Part shown: one piece after another, positions 33,717-42,858 of the stretch
Position numbering within the stretch: position 1 is the stretch's first letter
Layout: each line of letters begins with the position of its first letter
DNA from: an uncultured Eubacteriales bacterium
GTDB taxonomy: Bacteria > Bacillota > Clostridia > Christensenellales > UBA1242
Direction: 5' to 3'
NCBI GenBank assembly: GCA_948514155.1
Contig: CAOQYA010000003.1
Span: 1 to 64,000 of the forward strand
DNA: 64,000 bases
Made by a program: the position numbers and the translations under genes
Notes under the pieces: generated by a model
What the model saw: only the letters and a program-made list of their open reading frames with translations
What the model was told of the DNA's origin: nothing
Databases searched by the model: none

Positions 33717-34668
33717 TAGTTTTATTCATATTCGCGAAAGTTTGCACAGTTGTAGCTTTAGAATTTATCGGGCAAGAGCCCACAACCGGAGCGTTCACCG
33801 CTGTTGCCCTAAAACTCTCTTCTCTTTTTATAGAGTAGATATTGCCTGTTTTGTTATGAATTTTAAAGGTGATTGAAAGGCTTTGATATACAACATCCTT
33901 CATTTGTCCCGAGCAGGTGTAATAATCAAGATAGTTTTTAGGCAAAGAAGAAGGGTTTTTGTAAAGCACTGTGATTTCTCTGTAAGTTTTGCCCTGCGTG
34001 TCGTTATTTATGATTTTAACTGTGTTAGCATTGATTTTAATTGGAAAATCAAGACCTTGCAAAACTTTGAATTCAGAAAGCGCCTTTTCAGTTGTGATTG
34101 TCTCATTTCTCGACGCATTCGCAAGATTGAATGTCTGATTTTTATAGTTATAGTCATTTGTTATGCCAACTTGCGTCATGCCGGTGGAGTTATTAACATA
34201 AAAGCCCTTAAAGTAGTTCGCCACGCTTCCAGCAGCAGCCCCACCCTCAAAAGAATAGAAGTAGTTTTCTTCAATGGAAACTTTCTCTCCCTTAGAGTTA
34301 GTGCCGCGCACAACCTTGCCGTCCATATACTGCGTTGCAGGAATAGTTCCAACACTGGTCTGCGCGCTGTTAACAACTGCGCTTTTAAATGTGCTTTCAT
34401 AGCCTTTGCCATTGTTAAGAATGTCAAGGCTGAAGGCAATAAGTTCAAATGGGTCAACCGGCACATCGATTTCTTCGCTTGGATCTTCTTGATTAGGGTC
34501 GTCTTCAGGTGGCTCCGGCTCAACAATCACGCCCGAGTTTCCAGCATTGCTGCCAGAGTCTCCCGTGCCAGCAGGCTGCGACAACAAAAAACTCATGCCA
34601 AGATAGCATCCCACCAAGGCAACGAGTCCAATCATAATTAAATTATATCTTAACTTTTTAAAGTTCAT
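33694..34668 (-). CDS. Secreted/anchored hypothetical protein, tandem paralogue A
   Basis: A 324-residue paralogue of the gene at 32660-33646, with the same order: membrane anchor (LIMIGLVALVGCYLGMSFLL), Gly/Ser then Pro/Glu/Asp-rich linker, and an extracellular domain starting VPVDPFELIAFSLDILNNGKG. Both copies have a separate promoter, so they may be expressed independently. I place the start at the ATG at 34668; an ATG at 34716 lies too close to the promoter and adds a hydrophobic, ill-fitting leader. Function unknown. Confidence 0.65.
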   Translation of the reverse strand: MNFKKLRYNLIMIGLVALVGCYLGMSFLLSQPAGTGDSGSNAGNSGVIVEPEPPEDDPNQEDPSEEIDVPVDPFELIAFSLDILNNGKGYESTFKSAVVNSAQTSVGTIPATQYMDGKVVRGTNSKGEKVSIEENYFYSFEGGAAAGSVANYFKGFYVNNSTGMTQVGITNDYNYKNQTFNLANASRNETITTEKALSEFKVLQGLDFPIKINANTVKIINNDTQGKTYREITVLYKNPSSLPKNYLDYYTCSGQMKDVVYQSLSITFKIHNKTGNIYSIKREESFRATAVNAPVVGSCPINSKATTVQTFANMNKTIALRDSL

Positions 34669-34704
34669 ATTCCCAATAATTATCGTCTTTTCGTCGACAA
34701 TGTA

Positions 34705-34733
34705 AATATAACACAAAAAACGCCTTAAGTCAA
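34705..34733 (-). promoter_or_regulatory. Promoter of paralogue A
   Basis: TTGACT (34728-34733), 17 nt, TATATT (34705-34710) on the minus strand. About 30 nt of leader precede the ATG at 34668. Confidence 0.6.
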
Positions 34734-34858
34734 CAAAATCGATAATAATTCTTATTTTTCTTTAATTATACATATTTGAGCGTAGACAAAAATATGAACT
34801 TTTCCTTAAATTTCGCCCGAAAAAGGCAAATTGCAATAATGTTTGCAATGCATATTTT

Positions 34859-37288
34859 TTACTTTTGAACAATCAAATTCACAATCTTGCCAGGCACATA
34901 AATCACCTTGTTAACAGTTGCGCCGGCAAGAATATCGGCATGTTTTGCCTCTATTTCGCTGAGAATTGCATCATTTTCAATATCTTTATCAACTGCAATT
35001 GTGCGAACAAATTTGCCATTCACTTGCACAGGCAAATTCATAACATCCTCTTGCAAAAACTCAGGGTCATATTTCGGCCAACTCTCGCCTAATATGCCGC
35101 CGCCAAACACTCTTTCAAACATTTCACTTGTGATGTGCGGCGCGAGCGGGTTTAAAAGCACAAGGAAGTTTTTTAACTCCTCGCGAGAAATAAACTTATC
35201 TTCCCTCACCTTTTTTATAAAAATCATAAGCGCCGAAATTGCGGTGTTGAGGCGGAGATTTTCAAGGTCTTCGGAGACCTTTTTGATAAGTCTGTTCATT
35301 TCATATATATGCTCTTTGCTTATCTCGTCGCCCTTAATCATATCTTGCAAGCCCCAAACGCGGTCTAAAAAGCCGGTAATGCCGGTGATGCCTTGATATG
35401 TCCACGGCGTGTTATCTTCATATCCGCCAAGGAAATGCACATGCAGTCTTGCCGCATCTGCCCCATATTTATCGATAACTTCAAGCGGCGAAACGCCATT
35501 TTTGGAACTTTTGCTCATTTTCTTGCCTTGGTCGTCCAGAATAAGTCCGCTGCCCATTTTTCTAATAAACGGGTCCCTTGTTGGCACAGCGCCAATTTCA
35601 TACAAGAAATTTTGCCAGAAAAATGCATACAGAACATGACGAGTGATATGTTCCGTTCCGCCGGTGTAGCAGTCCACACTGCCCCAATATTTAAGTTTTT
35701 CATAGTCGGCAAGCGCTTTGTCGTTGTGCGGGTCGATATATCTCAGCCAATACCAGCTTGAGCCCGCCCAGTTTGGCATGGTGTCGGTCTCGCGGCGAGC
35801 CGGACGACCACACTTAGGGCACTTGCAGTTAACCCAATCATTCACCTTGGAAAGCGGGCTGTCGCCCATTTCGTTTGGCATGTAGTCGTCTGTGCGCGGC
35901 AAAGTTAAAGGCAAATCTTCCTCTTTAAGCGCAACTATTCCGCAATGCTCGCAAAATACAACCGGGAAAGGCTCGCCCCAATATCTTTGGCGATTGAATG
36001 GCCAGTCTTGCATGCGAAAGTTAACTTGCTTCTCGCCCACGCCCATTTTGATAATCTTGTCGGCAATTTTTTCTTTAGCCTCTTTCACTTGCATGCCTGA
36101 AAACTCTTCCGAGTTTATTAGGCGAGAGTTTTTGGCAAGATATTCGTATTTTTCCACCGCGCTTATAGAACAGTCGCCTTCGATAACTTGTATCATTGGA
36201 ATATTGAACTTCTCTGCGAACTCGTAGTCTCGCTGGTCGTGCGTTGGAACAGCCATAACTGCGCCTGTGCCATAGCCGGCAAGCACAAAATCTGCAAGGA
36301 ACACCTTCACTTTTTTGCCGTTTACAGGGTTTATCGCATAGACGCCCTTAAGTTCGCAGCCGGTCTTATCTTTTTGGTCGCTCATGCGGTCAAACTGGCT
36401 TCTGAGGCTGACCTTTTTCCTATATTCTTCAACTTCTTGGAAGTTTTCGATGCTATCTTTTATTTTGTCAACAATATCGTGCTCCGGAGCAAGCACCATG
36501 AAAGTTATGCCATATATTGTCTCCACGCAGGTGGTGAATATGGAGATATCCCCCACATTTTTATCCGTTTTGTCCACAAGTTTAAAATCAACTTGCATGC
36601 CTTCACTCTTGCCAATCCAATTCCGCTGCGCTTCTTTAAGATTTTCGGACATGTTTATCCTCTCAACATTGCCAAGCAGTTTTTCCGAATACTCCTTCAT
36701 TTTGAGATACCACACCCAACGCTCTTTTTGCACAACATCACCGCCGCAGCGGTCGCACTTGCCGCCCTGACTGTCCTCGTTTGAAAGCGTGGTCTTGCAG
36801 TTTGGACAATAGTTAACAAAGCCCTTTTGCTTGTAGGCTTTATCGTGATTTAAGAGTTGCAAGAAAATCCATTGTGTCCATTTGAAATATTCCGGATCAC
36901 TGGTGCAGATTGTTCTATCCCAGTCAAAAGAAAGACCCAAAAGTTTAGACTGCGAAAGCACTGTTTTCATGCCATTTGCAACAAAATCACTTGGATTTAT
37001 GCCCGTCTTTATTGCAGCATTCTCTGCCGGAAGGCCAAAAGCGTCGCCGCCGATAGGGAAAAGCACATTGTAGCCCTGAAATCTTTTCATTCTTGCAAGG
37101 GCATCGGCAGGAATTGTGCCTTTAAGGTGGCCCATGTGCAAGTTGCCGCTTATGTTAAAAAACTCATAGAGCACATAATATTTCGGCTTTGTCGGGTGAA
37201 AGTCCACCGCTTTAAAATATGGCTCATTTTCCCAGCGCGCTTGCCACTTTTTTTCTATCTCTTTAAAATTGTAGTTTCCCTCTTGCAT
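34859..37288 (-). CDS. leuS: Leucyl-tRNA synthetase
   Basis: Charges tRNA-Leu with leucine (class I synthetase, cytoplasm). At 809 residues the length is normal. The HIGH motif appears as HMGHLKG near residue 55 and the KMSKS motif as GKKMSKSSKNG near 580. The zinc-binding CPNCKTTL...CDRCGG region (about 160-185) and the editing domain with GTGAVMAVPTHDQRDYEFA (about 330-350) are present. The ATG has AAGGAAAGAG upstream. No T-box leader is visible between promoter and start. A weak hairpin at 34830-34849 may end the transcript. Confidence 0.97.
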   Translation of the reverse strand: MQEGNYNFKEIEKKWQARWENEPYFKAVDFHPTKPKYYVLYEFFNISGNLHMGHLKGTIPADALARMKRFQGYNVLFPIGGDAFGLPAENAAIKTGINPSDFVANGMKTVLSQSKLLGLSFDWDRTICTSDPEYFKWTQWIFLQLLNHDKAYKQKGFVNYCPNCKTTLSNEDSQGGKCDRCGGDVVQKERWVWYLKMKEYSEKLLGNVERINMSENLKEAQRNWIGKSEGMQVDFKLVDKTDKNVGDISIFTTCVETIYGITFMVLAPEHDIVDKIKDSIENFQEVEEYRKKVSLRSQFDRMSDQKDKTGCELKGVYAINPVNGKKVKVFLADFVLAGYGTGAVMAVPTHDQRDYEFAEKFNIPMIQVIEGDCSISAVEKYEYLAKNSRLINSEEFSGMQVKEAKEKIADKIIKMGVGEKQVNFRMQDWPFNRQRYWGEPFPVVFCEHCGIVALKEEDLPLTLPRTDDYMPNEMGDSPLSKVNDWVNCKCPKCGRPARRETDTMPNWAGSSWYWLRYIDPHNDKALADYEKLKYWGSVDCYTGGTEHITRHVLYAFFWQNFLYEIGAVPTRDPFIRKMGSGLILDDQGKKMSKSSKNGVSPLEVIDKYGADAARLHVHFLGGYEDNTPWTYQGITGITGFLDRVWGLQDMIKGDEISKEHIYEMNRLIKKVSEDLENLRLNTAISALMIFIKKVREDKFISREELKNFLVLLNPLAPHITSEMFERVFGGGILGESWPKYDPEFLQEDVMNLPVQVNGKFVRTIAVDKDIENDAILSEIEAKHADILAGATVNKVIYVPGKIVNLIVQK

Positions 37289-37316
37289 AACTCTTTCCTT
37301 AACAATAGTTTTGGCT

Positions 37317-37346
37317 AGTATACACCTTTTTGGAAATTATTGTCAA
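37317..37346 (-). promoter_or_regulatory. Promoter of leuS
   Basis: TTGACA (37341-37346), 18 nt, TATACT (37317-37322) on the minus strand. Confidence 0.65.
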
Positions 37347-37416
37347 TTAAATAAGTCTTTGTCTCCAACTTAACCCGCTTAAAAAAATAAACTTTAAAAA
37401 AATGTGCTTAAAACTG

Positions 37417-37445
37417 TTGACAATTTGTTTTGCGTTAGATATAAT
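37417..37445 (+). promoter_or_regulatory. Consensus promoter of the rplJ-rplL operon
   Basis: TTGACA (37417-37422), 17 nt, TATAAT (37440-37445): both boxes perfect, as expected for ribosomal protein genes. Confidence 0.8.
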
Positions 37446-37451
37446 ATCAAA

Positions 37452-37617
37452 GTCTAAATAAATCTTTCCATAGACAGCAAGTGCTATTGCGTAAATGCTC
37501 GAGGGGCATGCTTGCCGAGGAAAAAGGATATAAGCGAATTTTCTCTCTTGCACCTTTTTCTTTGGCGCAAGAGATTTTTTTAGATTGCACAAAACAAAAA
37601 TCTAAAAAGGAGGAAAT
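37452..37617 (+). promoter_or_regulatory. Ribosomal protein L10 leader with attenuator
   Basis: The 5' UTR of rplJ carries the L10-leader pattern (AGACAGCAAGTGCTA ... TTGCCGAGGAAAAAGG), by which the L10(L12)4 complex binds its own mRNA and limits expression. Downstream is a complete intrinsic terminator (37544-37581), so control is probably by transcription attenuation: when the leader folds with L10 bound, the terminator forms. The rplJ ribosome binding site AAGGAGG follows. Confidence 0.8.
37544..37581 (+). terminator. Attenuator terminator in the L10 leader
   Basis: TCTCTTGC (37544-37551) pairs with GCAAGAGA (37567-37574) and is followed by a T-run, ahead of the coding start rather than after a gene. 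Confidence 0.75.
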
Positions 37618-38136
37618 ATGAGTGCTAATTTTGAAGCAAAGAAATTGGTAGTTGCCGAAATCAAGGAAAAACTTGAAAAAGCAAAATCCGTAACTTTCGT
37701 TGACTATCGTGGACTTACTGTTGAAGAAGACACAAAAATGCGTAAAGAATTCCGCGAAAACGGCGCAGAATATAAAGTCTACAAAAACAGATTGATGCTC
37801 CTTGCACTTAACGAACTCGGAATAAAAGGTGCCGAAAAATACCTTGAAGGCACAAGTGCCGTTGTTTTTGGATATAACGACGAAGTTAGCCAAGCGAAAA
37901 TCGTTTGTGACTATGTTGAGAAAACCAAAAAACTTAGTATCAAATTTGGGTTACTTAATGGACAGAGCGTTGAAAGCAAGGACATTGAAGCTCTTGCCAA
38001 ACTTCCATCCAAGGAAGTTCTTGTGGCAAAACTTCTTGGAACACTGCTTGCTCCTATCAGTGGGCTTGCTAGGGTTCTTAATGCCCCTACTCAGGGTCTT
38101 GCAATCGCACTTAATGCCATTGCAACAAAAGAGTAA
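37618..38136 (+). CDS. rplJ: Ribosomal protein L10 (uL10)
   Basis: The stalk-base protein that anchors L7/L12 dimers on the large subunit. The 172-residue chain shows KEKLEKAKSVTFVDYRGLTVEE and YKVYKNRLMLLALNE typical of L10, with a C-terminal helix for L7/L12 binding (RVLNAPTQGLAIALNAIA). Ribosome binding site AAGGAGG. It is first gene of a two-gene operon with rplL and is autoregulated through the leader. Confidence 0.97.
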   Translation: MSANFEAKKLVVAEIKEKLEKAKSVTFVDYRGLTVEEDTKMRKEFRENGAEYKVYKNRLMLLALNELGIKGAEKYLEGTSAVVFGYNDEVSQAKIVCDYVEKTKKLSIKFGLLNGQSVESKDIEALAKLPSKEVLVAKLLGTLLAPISGLARVLNAPTQGLAIALNAIATKE

Positions 38137-38168
38137 TCAAAAGTAAAAAATTTTAGGAGGAAATTAAA

Positions 38169-38549
38169 ATGGCTGAAATCAAAAACCTTATCGAAGAAAT
38201 CAAAAAACTTACAATCGTTGAAGTTAGCGAACTTGTAAAAGCTCTTGAAGAAGAGTTTGGAGTTAGTGCTGCTGCCCCAGTTGCAGTTGCTGCAGCTCCT
38301 GTTGCAGGTGCAGCTCCAGCTGCTGCTGCAGAAGAGAAAACAGAATTTAATGTTGTGCTCAAAGAAGTTGGAGCAAACAAAATCGCTGTTATCAAAGTTG
38401 TTAGAGAACTTACAGGCCTTGGCCTTAGCGAAGCAAAAGCGCTCGTTGACGGTGCTCCAAGCACAATCAAAGAGAATGTTGCAGCTGCTGAAGCTAAAGA
38501 AATGGAAGCTAAGCTTAAAGAAGCTGGCGCAACTGTTGAACTTAAGTAA
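38169..38549 (+). CDS. rplL: Ribosomal protein L7/L12 (bL12)
   Basis: The flexible stalk protein that recruits translation factors. At 126 residues it has the N-terminal dimerisation region, an Ala/Pro/Val-rich hinge (about 38-58) and the conserved C-terminal domain ([38 protein letters not shown] core). It is preceded by AGGAGG and ends in a terminator, so rpoB does not follow as it does in most bacteria; rpoBC lies near 57-64 kb on the opposite strand. Confidence 0.97.
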   Translation: MAEIKNLIEEIKKLTIVEVSELVKALEEEFGVSAAAPVAVAAAPVAGAAPAAAAEEKTEFNVVLKEVGANKIAVIKVVRELTGLGLSEAKALVDGAPSTIKENVAAAEAKEMEAKLKEAGATVELK

Positions 38550-38585
38550 TCAAATTAGGCAAATTTTAAATTTTGTTTTGTGTGA

Positions 38586-38618
38586 AAAAAAATTCGCGTT
38601 CCTCGCGAATTTTTTTAT
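38586..38618. terminator. Terminator of the rplJ-rplL operon (bidirectional)
   Basis: AATTCGCG-TTCCT-CGCGAATT with an A-run before and a T-run after. Confidence 0.8.
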
Positions 38619-38623
38619 TAACT

Positions 38624-41189
38624 TTATGCAATTTTATCAAATTTTGTAAAGCCTAAACTTTCGAATTTAGCAGCAACATCCTCGCCGCTCAACACTCCCT
38701 CCTGCCAAAAGAACTTCTTTAACACAGGATGCGCATCATTAAGTTTTTCGCTCCAGCCCCAGTCTGAGGAAGCAAACATCGGCGTCTCGCTGTTATGGAC
38801 AAGGCCTTTGAAATCGGCATAGTCATTAGGAGCGGCGGCGTCCATAATCACCTTCGTTTGCACAGCGCAGTTAGTTGTGTTAAAACTTCTGAGGTTAGAA
38901 AGTTGCCCCTCGTCCAGCTCAAAACTTGCAAGCTCCATTTTAGGCGATAAGGTCACTTGAACATTTAGGCTAAGATTGTTAACTCTTAAATTTGCATCCG
39001 AGTTTGCAAGAATGTTTCCATAGGCCATTTTCAGCATATCTGAAATATTCATATCGGCGCCTGTAAATTTGATGTCTGCGTCTGAATAGTCAGCATGCGT
39101 GTTAAGTTCAATGTTCTCAAGAATGGTGTTTTCGCAAGTGAAAGCGCCAAAATTCATGAAGTTGCTCTTTGTGAAAATGTCGCCATATATTCCGGAAAGT
39201 TCGAGCGATGCAAGTTTAGCCCCTTGATTATCTGGCACGGCCACCACTGTGCCGATGCATAGGAAATATGACAGCATGTCTGTTTGGTCGTAGTCACAAT
39301 TTAACAGAATTTTGCTGTCTCTAATCGAAATAGTGGTCTTTTTCTCGCCATTTTCGTCAAGACTGATACTTCCAATATGATTAACTAGCCCAGCAAAACT
39401 GGTGTGCCTGTCAATAAGGCATGCTGCCGAGCAACCTTCAACTGAAATATCACCAATAACAGCACTAGCATTCAGCGAACCTCCAGCAAGCAAAATTCCT
39501 GCGGCCGTGCTCATGAAAGAATGCGATCCGTCAGCATATTTATATCCCAGCCTTTTCTCTTCTTCCTGGCTGTAGCGCACAAGCGAGCCGGTGTTTGTGC
39601 AGTTCTTGATTGTTATTGAGCCGCTTGTCAAAATTGCAATTCCCGAAGAAAACGATTGACCAAGCGTGCTTGAAATGATAACGGGATAGGCAAGAGTGCC
39701 GGCATTTAAGCAGTCGATTATGCTCATGCTAGCGCAATTAGAAACTTCACCCACAATTCCGCTTTGATAGCCGCCCGAATAGATGTTTCCATAGTTTTTG
39801 CAGCCAAGCACGAGCACACTGTTGCAGTCCTCCGCCTTGCCGATAATGCCGCCATATCCGTCGTTGGCACGACTTGTTGCGATGCAGTAAAAATCACCAA
39901 AGTTTTCACATTTTCGCACTTCCATGCGTCCTGTCTCTCCTCTCTGGACCAAGCCAACAATGCCGCCCGTCTCAGCAGCGGTGGCAAATGTTGCATAGTT
40001 TTTGCAGCCCACAATTTCAGCGTCGCAGCCACCCATGTCCCAGCCTAAAAAGCCGCCAACATAAGAGCCTTCGCCAGAGCCGGTGCTATATATCATTCCT
40101 TTTGATATCGAATTCGACATCCTAATTTTCATGCCCGAGCCATTCATAAAAAATGGGACTGCATTTCCACCATAAACTTCACATGTGGAAGAACAGTTGA
40201 TAACTTCGATAGGCACAATTCCAAGCCCGTCACTTGAGCCGTCTAAAGCAGGCATTCCAAGCCCGGACATGGTGCCAAGACCGCCCAAATAGAAATCACA
40301 TCCAACAAATCTTGAGCCGTCCACGATATACATAAAGTATAGCAGCATTCCGCCAGCGCCCTGCTTGAACTGATATGACATGTTTTCAAATGTTGTGAAA
40401 CTGGAAATAGCGGCAATCGCTAAGCCTCCGCCAAGGCCTCCGTTGTTTGCGCAGTCCGCTTCAAACGAAATGTTTTCGATAACACTATCTTCGAAAGGCA
40501 GCACCGGTGTGGCCGAGCCAGACATCGCCATTGAAAAGGTTATGTTTCCAACTGAAGTGAAAAGTCCCACGCCATACATAACATAGTTAAACATCTTGTG
40601 CCCCTGGCCGTCAAGGTGGCCAATGAAGCCGTCGGTGACCAAATTGCCGTCGTCTGCAAAAGTCAGGTCATACAAAAAGCCATTAAAGTCGATATCATTT
40701 TCAAGAACAGCATAAGTGTATGTTTTATCTTCTGTTGGAAGGCCGGTCTTGTAAACAAACCACACCCAGCCTTTCATGTTTTTAATTATGTAAGGGCTCT
40801 GTTCTGTTCCCTCGCCGGTCAGAGCCCCGTCGTCGCCTATCGGCGCAATTTTGCCGTCGTCTGTCTGCCAAGAAGCAATGTCGTCTGCAAAAATTCCGGT
40901 CAGTCGTTTCTGCGAAAGCACATTTCCGCTCTCGTCCACATATTCCGCCGTCCACTTGGCGTCGAAGTCAGCGACCTGCTTTTCCAACCTAGCCTTTAAG
41001 TCCGCAAAAACAGGCTCGGCAAGGTCGCGGCCGAGTTTGTTATATTCAACTGTTGGAGTTTCCTCCGCTTCTGCTGTTAGGCAGTTAGGGAAACACCCCC
41101 CTGTAACAATATGGGGCAGAGCATAACACAAGCAAGCACACAAAACTGCACAAATAGAAAAAAAATTTTGATATGCTTTTCGTTTTCAT
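38624..41189 (-). CDS. Large secreted GLUG-repeat surface protein; N-terminus out of frame
   Basis: The main frame (38624-41143) encodes about 839 residues rich in short Gly motifs of the GLUG type (YVGGFLGWDMGG, TGGIVGLVQRGE, GYGGIIGKAED, QSGIVGEVSN), typical of beta-helical extracellular or adhesin-like proteins. There is no ATG start in this frame. An ATG at 41189, 6 nt after a TTGACT-18-TAAACT promoter, begins a good signal sequence (MKTKSISKFFFYLCSFVCLL) but in the other frame, ending at a stop near 41088. One base fewer in the T8 run (41158-41165) or the G6 run (41096-41101) would join them. The alternative is a TTG start at 41143. Confidence 0.7.
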
Positions 41190-41195
41190 GACTTT

Positions 41196-41225
41196 AGTTT
41201 ATCACCTTTGCGGCTTTCTAGTCAA
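41196..41225 (-). promoter_or_regulatory. Promoter of the GLUG-repeat gene (leaderless)
   Basis: TTGACT (41220-41225), 18 nt, TAAACT (41196-41201) on the minus strand, then 6 nt to the ATG at 41189. The position supports this ATG as the intended start. Confidence 0.55.
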
Positions 41226-41249
41226 ATATTTTCGCTAATTTTCGCACAA

Positions 41250-41282
41250 GAAAAAAACCGCGCCTTTCGGTGCGGTTTTCAA
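41250..41282 (-). terminator. Terminator after the coiled-coil gene
   Basis: On the minus strand AACCGC and GCGGTT arms with a short loop, followed by a T-run. Confidence 0.75.
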
Positions 41283-41283
41283 A

Positions 41284-42441
41284 TTACTCAGCGTCGGTCT
41301 CTTCGCTTGCCTTAAGTTGCTCTTCAATCTCAGCAAGGTCAGCCTTAATCTGGTCGTTCTGAGCCTTAAGAATGTTATACATTTTTTCAAGAACTGGGAA
41401 CCTGTCTTTGTTGTTCTGCATAACTTCGTGGCAGTGTTGAACAGAAAGTTTAAGTCCGTCAAGAAGGTCAAGTTCTTCAGCAAGTTTCTTTGCCTTCTCT
41501 TCGTCGATGTCTTCATAGTTGTTTACGCCATAGAGCATAACTTTCTGCTTAGCAACAATCGCTTCTTTTCTGCGAAGTTTCTTTTCGTCGTTAGCAAGAG
41601 TTTTGTTAACTTTTGCAAGTGGAAGATATTCTTTCTTGCAAGCCTTGAACTCTTTCTCGTTTTCCTTAAGTCTTGCCTCAAGTTCAGCCTTTTCAGCCTC
41701 AAGTTCTTCCCTTGGTGTTGCAGGAGCAGCGGTGATTATTGTTGCACCCTCCTCACGAGCAGACTGAAGTTCTTGTGAAAGTGCAGCAAATTTTGCTCTT
41801 TCCTCTTCAAGCGCTCTTCTTGCTTCTTCAAGTTCAGCCTTGATTGCAGCAGTCTCGTCGTTCTGCTCTTCAACTGCCTCTTCTTCAACAGTCTCTTCAA
41901 CAACTTCTTCAACTTGTTCTTCTTCAACTTCTTCGGCCACTTCTTCGGCTGGCTCTTGAACAGGCTCAAGGCCTTCGTCTTCTTCGTCCTCGTCCTCTTC
42001 TTCTTCAAGTTGAGCCTGCATGCGTCTTAAGATTTCTTCCTTTCTCTTCTCAAGTGCAGCGCGAGCCTCTGCAAGTTTTTCCTCTTCAGATTGCTCTTCT
42101 GTCTCTTCTTCCATCTTCTCTTCTTCAACAGGTGCTTCTTCCACAGCAGTTGGAACAAACTCTTCAACCTTAGCCTCTTCTTGTGGCTTGTCTTCCGAGA
42201 TTTGAAGAAGAATTGAACTTACAACCGGGTTTTCTTTAACCTCTTCAGCGTCTTCTGCAGGCATTGCTTCAAGTTTTTTCTGAAGTTTCTTTGCAGAGTC
42301 CTTTTTCTTGTTTTTAATTCTTTCCTCTTGTCCTTTAGGATCGATAATTGAAATCAACAAATCGCCAAGGAAGAAGATTAAAAAGCCGCCAGCGATAATA
42401 ATTCCAAGCACAATCACAACATTAAGAATAACTGTTCCCAT
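41284..42441 (-). CDS. Membrane-anchored acidic coiled-coil protein
   Basis: A 385-residue protein with a single N-terminal membrane helix (about residues 5-35), then a long, very Glu-rich region with repeated VEE/EEE blocks (about 85-195) and long coiled coils (about 200-300 and 350-380). The architecture recalls structural or scaffolding proteins such as EzrA-like membrane-tethered coiled coils, but I see no specific family. GAGGT precedes the ATG. It lies just downstream of ssrA on the same strand and has its own strong terminator. The low-complexity acidic part is genuine coding sequence with no frame breaks. Confidence 0.7.
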   Translation of the reverse strand: MGTVILNVVIVLGIIIAGGFLIFFLGDLLISIIDPKGQEERIKNKKKDSAKKLQKKLEAMPAEDAEEVKENPVVSSILLQISEDKPQEEAKVEEFVPTAVEEAPVEEEKMEEETEEQSEEEKLAEARAALEKRKEEILRRMQAQLEEEEDEDEEDEGLEPVQEPAEEVAEEVEEEQVEEVVEETVEEEAVEEQNDETAAIKAELEEARRALEEERAKFAALSQELQSAREEGATIITAAPATPREELEAEKAELEARLKENEKEFKACKKEYLPLAKVNKTLANDEKKLRRKEAIVAKQKVMLYGVNNYEDIDEEKAKKLAEELDLLDGLKLSVQHCHEVMQNNKDRFPVLEKMYNILKAQNDQIKADLAEIEEQLKASEETDAE

Positions 42442-42504
42442 TTTTTACCTCTTTTTTAGATTTATTTATTTTTTCAAGGCCTTAGCCTTGCAAAAACCAT
42501 TTTC

Positions 42505-42858
42505 TGGTGGAGACGGCGGGAATTGAACCCGCGTCCGAAACAAGCAGTAAAAGCTTTTCTCCGTGTGCAGTTTGTGATTAAGTCTCAAAAGCGCAATTTT
42601 CACAAACAAAACTTGCTCTTTCCAGCCTTTTAGAATCTCACTTTAAAACGAAAGGCGCATTTTAAAATGATTTTTCGCTCTGTTTGACGCCCCGATAAGA
42701 GCGAGCGCACTCTCTTATGGAACGGACTGTTAGGCAGCAGCCTTAACTGTCTTAAAGTTATTATTTGCGTTTAATTTTTGGTCTGTTTTAAGGTTTCACG
42801 CCATCAACCACACGCTTTACACTTTCCTCACTCACCCCGTCGAAACCTTATCGCCCCC
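42505..42858 (-). ncRNA. ssrA: Transfer-messenger RNA (tmRNA)
   Basis: The 354-nt RNA rescues stalled ribosomes and tags the unfinished protein. The 3' end is tRNA-like with encoded CCA and a TTCAATTCCC T-loop. The 5' end GGGGGCG pairs with CGTCTCC as acceptor stem, followed by the usual GATAAGGTTTCGACGGGG pattern. The tag reading frame (42730-42768) encodes ANNNFKTVKAAA then a stop. Common tags end in LAA, so this KAAA end is unusual. The first 11 nt overlap the end of smpB, its protein partner. Confidence 0.93.

Noticed and set aside
36188..36784. 198-codon frame on the plus strand inside leuS
   Set aside because: Antisense to a certain housekeeping gene; composition is that of a shadow frame.
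37289..37446. T-box riboswitch upstream of leuS
   Set aside because: The space between promoter and start is under 40 nt and no T-box core is present.
38265..38340. Ala/Val repeat in rplL as a tandem repeat of interest
   Set aside because: It is the normal flexible hinge of L7/L12.
42483..42504. Hairpin downstream of ssrA as a terminator
   Set aside because: CAAGGC/GCCTTG is followed on the coding strand by A residues, not T, so termination is not supported.
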